From assembly GCF_043290135.1 (NCBI RefSeq), contig NW_027464602.1, forward strand, positions 4,092,001 to 4,156,000: 64,000 bases of DNA, written 5' to 3'. The translations under genes were made by a program, and so were the position numbers. The notes beneath the pieces were generated by a model. It worked only from the letters and a program-made list of their open reading frames with translations, was not told the origin of the DNA and made no database searches. Of this stretch, positions 60,075 through 64,000 are shown one piece after another. The stretch comes from Rhipicephalus microplus (lineage: Eukaryota; Arthropoda; Arachnida; Ixodida; Ixodidae). Every line of letters begins with the position of its first letter. Within the stretch, counting starts at the first letter, position 1.

Positions 60075-63000
60075 CAGAAAAAAAAGCGCCGCACAACCAC
60101 CGGGTAGGCTCGAACCTCCGACTTTTCGGTTAACAGCCGATCGCGCGTGCCAATTGCGCCACGGAGACAGTCCTGCTCCACTCTCACCACTATAAGAACA
60201 TATCTTCAAAGCTATCAGCCCAAAGAAAAAAAAGCGCCGCACCACCACTGGGTGGGCTCTAACCTCCGTCCTTTTGGTTAACAGCCGATCGCGCTATCCA
60301 ATTGCGCCACGAAGACAACCCTGCTCCACTATCACCACAATTAGAACATATCTTCAAAGCTATCAGCCAAAAAAAAAAAAAGCGCCGCACCACCACCGGG
60401 TGGGCTCGAACCTCCAACCTTAACGGTTAACAGCAGATCGCGCTAGCCAATCGCGCCACGGAGACAATCGTGCTCCACTCTCACCACCATCAGAACATAT
60501 CTTCAAAGCTATCAGCGCAAAGAAAAAAAAGCGCCGCACCACCACCGGGTGGGCTCTAACCTCCAACCTTTCGGTTAACAGCCGATCGCGCAAGCCGATT
60601 TCGCCATGGAGACACTCCTGCTCCACTCTCACCACCATCAGGACATATCTTCAAAGGTATCAGCCCAAAGAAAAAAAGCGCCGCACCACCACTGGGTGGG
60701 CTCGAACCTCCGACTTTTCGGTTAACAGCCGAACGCGCTAGCCAATTGCGCCACGGAGGCAGTCCTGCTCCACTATCACCACCACCAGAACATATCTTCA
60801 AAGCTATCAGCTTAAAGAAAAAAAACCACCGCACCACCACCGGGTGGGCTCGAACCTCCAACCTTTCGGTTAACAGCCAATCGCGCTAGCCAATTGCGCC
60901 ACGGAGACAGTCCTGCTCCACTCTCACCACCATCAGAACATATCTTCAAAGCTATCAGCACAAAGAAAAAAAGCGCCGCACCACCACCGGGTGGGCTCGA
61001 ACCTCCAACCTTTCGGTTAACAGCCGATCGCGCTAGCCAACTGCGCCATGGAGACAGTCGTGCTCCACTCACACCACCATCAGAACATATCTTCAAAGCT
61101 ATCAGCGCAAAGAAAAAAGCAACACACCAATCCCGGGAGGGATCGCAACTCCAACCTTTCGGTTAACAGCCGATCGCGCTAGACAATTGCGCCACGGAGA
61201 CAGTCCTGCTCTACTCTCACCAACATCAGAACATATCTTCAAAGCTATTAGCCCGAAGAAAAAAAAGCGCCGCACCACCGCCGGGTGGGCTCGAAACTCC
61301 AACCTTTCGGTTAACAGCCGATCACGCTAGCCAATTGCGTCACGGAGACAGTCCTGCTCCACTCTCACCACCATCAGAACATATCTTCAAAGCTATCAGC
61401 CCAAAGAAAAAAAAGCGCCGCACCACCACTGGGTGGGCTCGAACCTCCGACCTTTTGGTTAACAGCCGATCTCGCTATCCCATTGCGCCACGGAGACAAT
61501 CCTGCTCCACTCTCACCACAATTAGAACATATCTTCAAAGGTATCAGCCCAAAGAAAAAAAAGCGCCGCACCACCACTGGGTGGGCTCGAACCTCCGACT
61601 TTTCGGTTAACAGCCGATGGTGCTAGCCAATTGCGCCACGGAGGCAGTTCTGCTCCACTCTCACCACCATCAGAACATATCTTCAAAGCTATCAGCCCAA
61701 AGAAAAAAACCACCGCACCACCACCGGGTGGGCTCGAACCTCCAACCTTTCGGTTAACAGCCAATCGCGCTAGCCAATTGCGCCACGGAGACAGTCCTGC
61801 TCCACTCTCACCACCATCAGAACATATCTTCAAAGCTATCAGCACAAAGAAAAAAAGCGCCGCACCACCACCGGGTGGGCTCGAACCTCCAACCTTTCGG
61901 TTAACAGCCGAACGCGCAAGCCGATTTCGCCATGGAGACACTCCTGCTCCACTCTCACCACCATCACAACATATCTTCAAAGGTATCAGCCCTAAGAAAA
62001 AAAAGCGCCGCACCACCACTGGGTGGGCTCGAACCTCCGACTTTTCGGTTAACAGCCGATCGCGCTAGCCAATTGCGCCACGGAGGCAGTCCTGCTCCAC
62101 TCTCACCACCATCAGAACATATCTTCAAAGCTATCAGCTCAAATAAAAAAACCACCGCACCACCACCGGGTGGGCTCGAACCTCCAACCTTTCGGTTAAC
62201 AGCCAATCGCGCTAGCCAATTGCGCCACGGAGACAGTCCTGCTCCACTCTCACCACCATCAGAACATATCTTCAAAGCTATCAGCACAAAGAAAAAAAGC
62301 GCCGCACCACCACCGGGTGGGCTCGAACCTCCAACCTTTCGGTTAACAGCCGATCGCGCAAGCCGATTTCGCCATGGAGACACTCCTGCTCCACTCTCAC
62401 CACCATCAGAACATATCTTCAAAGATATCAGCCCAAAGAAAAAAAAGCGCCGCACCACCACTGGGTGGGCTCGAACCTCCGACTTTTCGGTTAACAGCCG
62501 ATCGCGCTAGCCAATTGCGCCACGGAGGCAGTCCTGCTCCACTCTCACCACCATCAGAACATATCTTCAAAGCTATCAGCCCAAAGAAAAAAACCACCGC
62601 ACCACCACCGTGGGGGCTCGAATCTCCAACCTTTCGGTTAACAGCCAATCGCGCTAGCCAATTGCGCCACGGAGACAGTCCTGCTCCACTCTCACAACCA
62701 TCAGAACATATCTTCAAAGCTATCAGCACAAAGAAAAAAAGCGCCGCACCACCACCGGGTGGGCTGGAACCTCCAACCTTTCGGTTAACAGCCGATCGCG
62801 CTAGCCAACTGCGCCATGGAGACAGTCGTGCTCCACTCACACCACCATCAGAACATATCTTCAAAGCTATCAGCCCAAAGAAAAAAAAGCGCCGCACCAC
62901 CACCGGGTGGGCTCGAACCTCCAACTTTCCGGTTAACAGCCGATCACGCTAGCCAATTGCGCCACGGAGACAGTCCTGCTCCACTCTCACCACCATCAGA

Positions 63001-64000
63001 ACATATCTTCAAAGCTATCAGCCCACAGAAAAAAAAGCGCCGCACAACCACCGGGTAGGCTCGAACCTCCGACTTTTCGGTTAACAGCCGATCGCGCGTG
63101 CCAATTGCGCCACGGAGACAGTCCTGCTCCACTCTCACCACCATAAGAACATATCTTCAAAGCTATCAGCCCAAAGAAAAAAAAGCGCCGCACCACCACT
63201 GGGTGGGCTCGAACCTCCGACCTTTTGGTTAACAGCCGATCTCGCTATCCAATTGCGCCACGGAGACAATCCTGCTCCACTCTCACCACCATCAGAACAT
63301 ATCTTCAAAGCTATCAGCACAAAGAAAAAAAGCGCCGCACCACCACCGGGTGGGCTCGAACCTCCAACCTTTCGGTTAACAGCCGATCGCGCTAGCCAAC
63401 TGCGCCATGGAGACAGTCGTGCTCCACTCACACCACCATCAGAACATATCTTCAAAGCTATCAGCGCAAAGAAAAAAGCAACACACCACTCCCGGGAGGG
63501 ATCGCAACTCCAACCTTTCGGTTAACAGCCGATCGCGCTAGACAATTGCGCCACGGAGACAGTCCTGCTCTACTCTCACCAACATCAGAACATATCTTCA
63601 AAGCTATTAGCCCGAAGAAAAAAAAGCGTCGCACCACCGCCGGGTGGGCTCGAAACTCCAACCTTTCGGTTAACAGCCGATCACGCTAGCCAATTGCGCC
63701 ACGGAGACAGTCCTGCTCCACTCTCAACACCATCAGAACATATCTTCAAAGCTATCAGCCCACAGAAAAAAAAGCGCCGCACAACCACCGGGTAGGCTCG
63801 AACCTCCGATGTTTTGGTTAACACCGATTGCGCTCGCCAATTGCGCCTTGGAGACAGTCCTGCTCCACTCTCACCACCATCAGAACATATCTTCAAAGCT
63901 ATCAGCACGAAGAAAAAAAAGCACTTCACCACCACCGGGTGGGCTCGAACCTCCAACTTTTCGGTTAACAGCCGATCACGCTAGCCAATTGCGCCACGGA

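Larger units (their letters stand above)
53254..64000 (-). repeat. Tandem array of ~147-bp tRNA-Asn-like monomers (right block, ~73 copies)
   Basis: Continuation of the same array after element B, open at the window end. It is dominated by subtype A monomers with signatures rare in the centre: gcgccgcacaaccaccgggtagg, cactgggtgggctcgaacctccgacc with ttttggttaac, aaaccaccgcacc, and a gcttggagacag unit with a one-base anticodon-arm deletion. B-type units (gcaacacaccactcccggg with atcgcaactcc) appear only now and then. No unrelated gene is visible in this interval. Confidence 0.95.

Overview
The window is nuclear DNA of a metazoan, most likely an arthropod and plausibly a tick or other chelicerate. 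That placement is inferred from the style of the Ty3/gypsy and non-LTR elements. No ordinary single-copy host gene is visible. Almost everything is one very large tandem array of a tRNA-Asn-like repeat, into which retrotransposons have inserted.

Layout. (1) 1-4935: the 5' two thirds of a Ty3/gypsy LTR retrotransposon on the minus strand (element A). It has a 173-bp 5' LTR, a primer-binding site, gag with a zinc knuckle, a canonical -1 frameshift heptamer at the gag stop, and an open pol (protease, RT, RNase H, integrase) running off the left edge. (2) 4936-46180: about 41 kb of head-to-tail monomers of about 147 bp. On the minus strand each monomer contains a tRNA-Asn(GTT)-like cloverleaf with internal A and B boxes, a short trailer ending in a T6-T10 run (Pol III terminator), and a conserved spacer of about 55 bp. 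(3) 46181-53253: a second Ty3/gypsy element on the minus strand (element B), with 159-bp LTRs differing at one base and a 4-bp CTCC target duplication. Its integrase is split by a 5'-truncated non-LTR retrotransposon (47341-49260, plus strand). Its gag carries two in-frame TGA codons. (4) 53254-64000: the array resumes and runs off the right edge.

The array holds roughly 350 monomers, all in one orientation. They form sequence subtypes (A: trailer GCGGCGC and T-stem GGAGG/CCACC; B: trailer TGTTGC or similar and T-stem GGAGG/CCTCC). They are arranged in nested higher-order duplications: a 5,898-bp tandem pair at about 18.92-30.71 kb, a 2,356-bp pair at about 34.55-39.26 kb, and dispersed block copies at +1,620, +2,503, +2,947, +10,168 and +19,755 bp. 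This is the pattern expected of satellite-like evolution by unequal exchange. The many open frames within the array are by-products of the 147-bp (49-codon) period and are not reported as genes.

Both gypsy elements lie in the monomer spacer, a few to a few tens of bases upstream of a tRNA-like unit and in its transcriptional orientation. This raises the possibility of Pol III-linked integration. Both use a -1 gag-pol frameshift, and element B has a strong downstream pseudoknot candidate.
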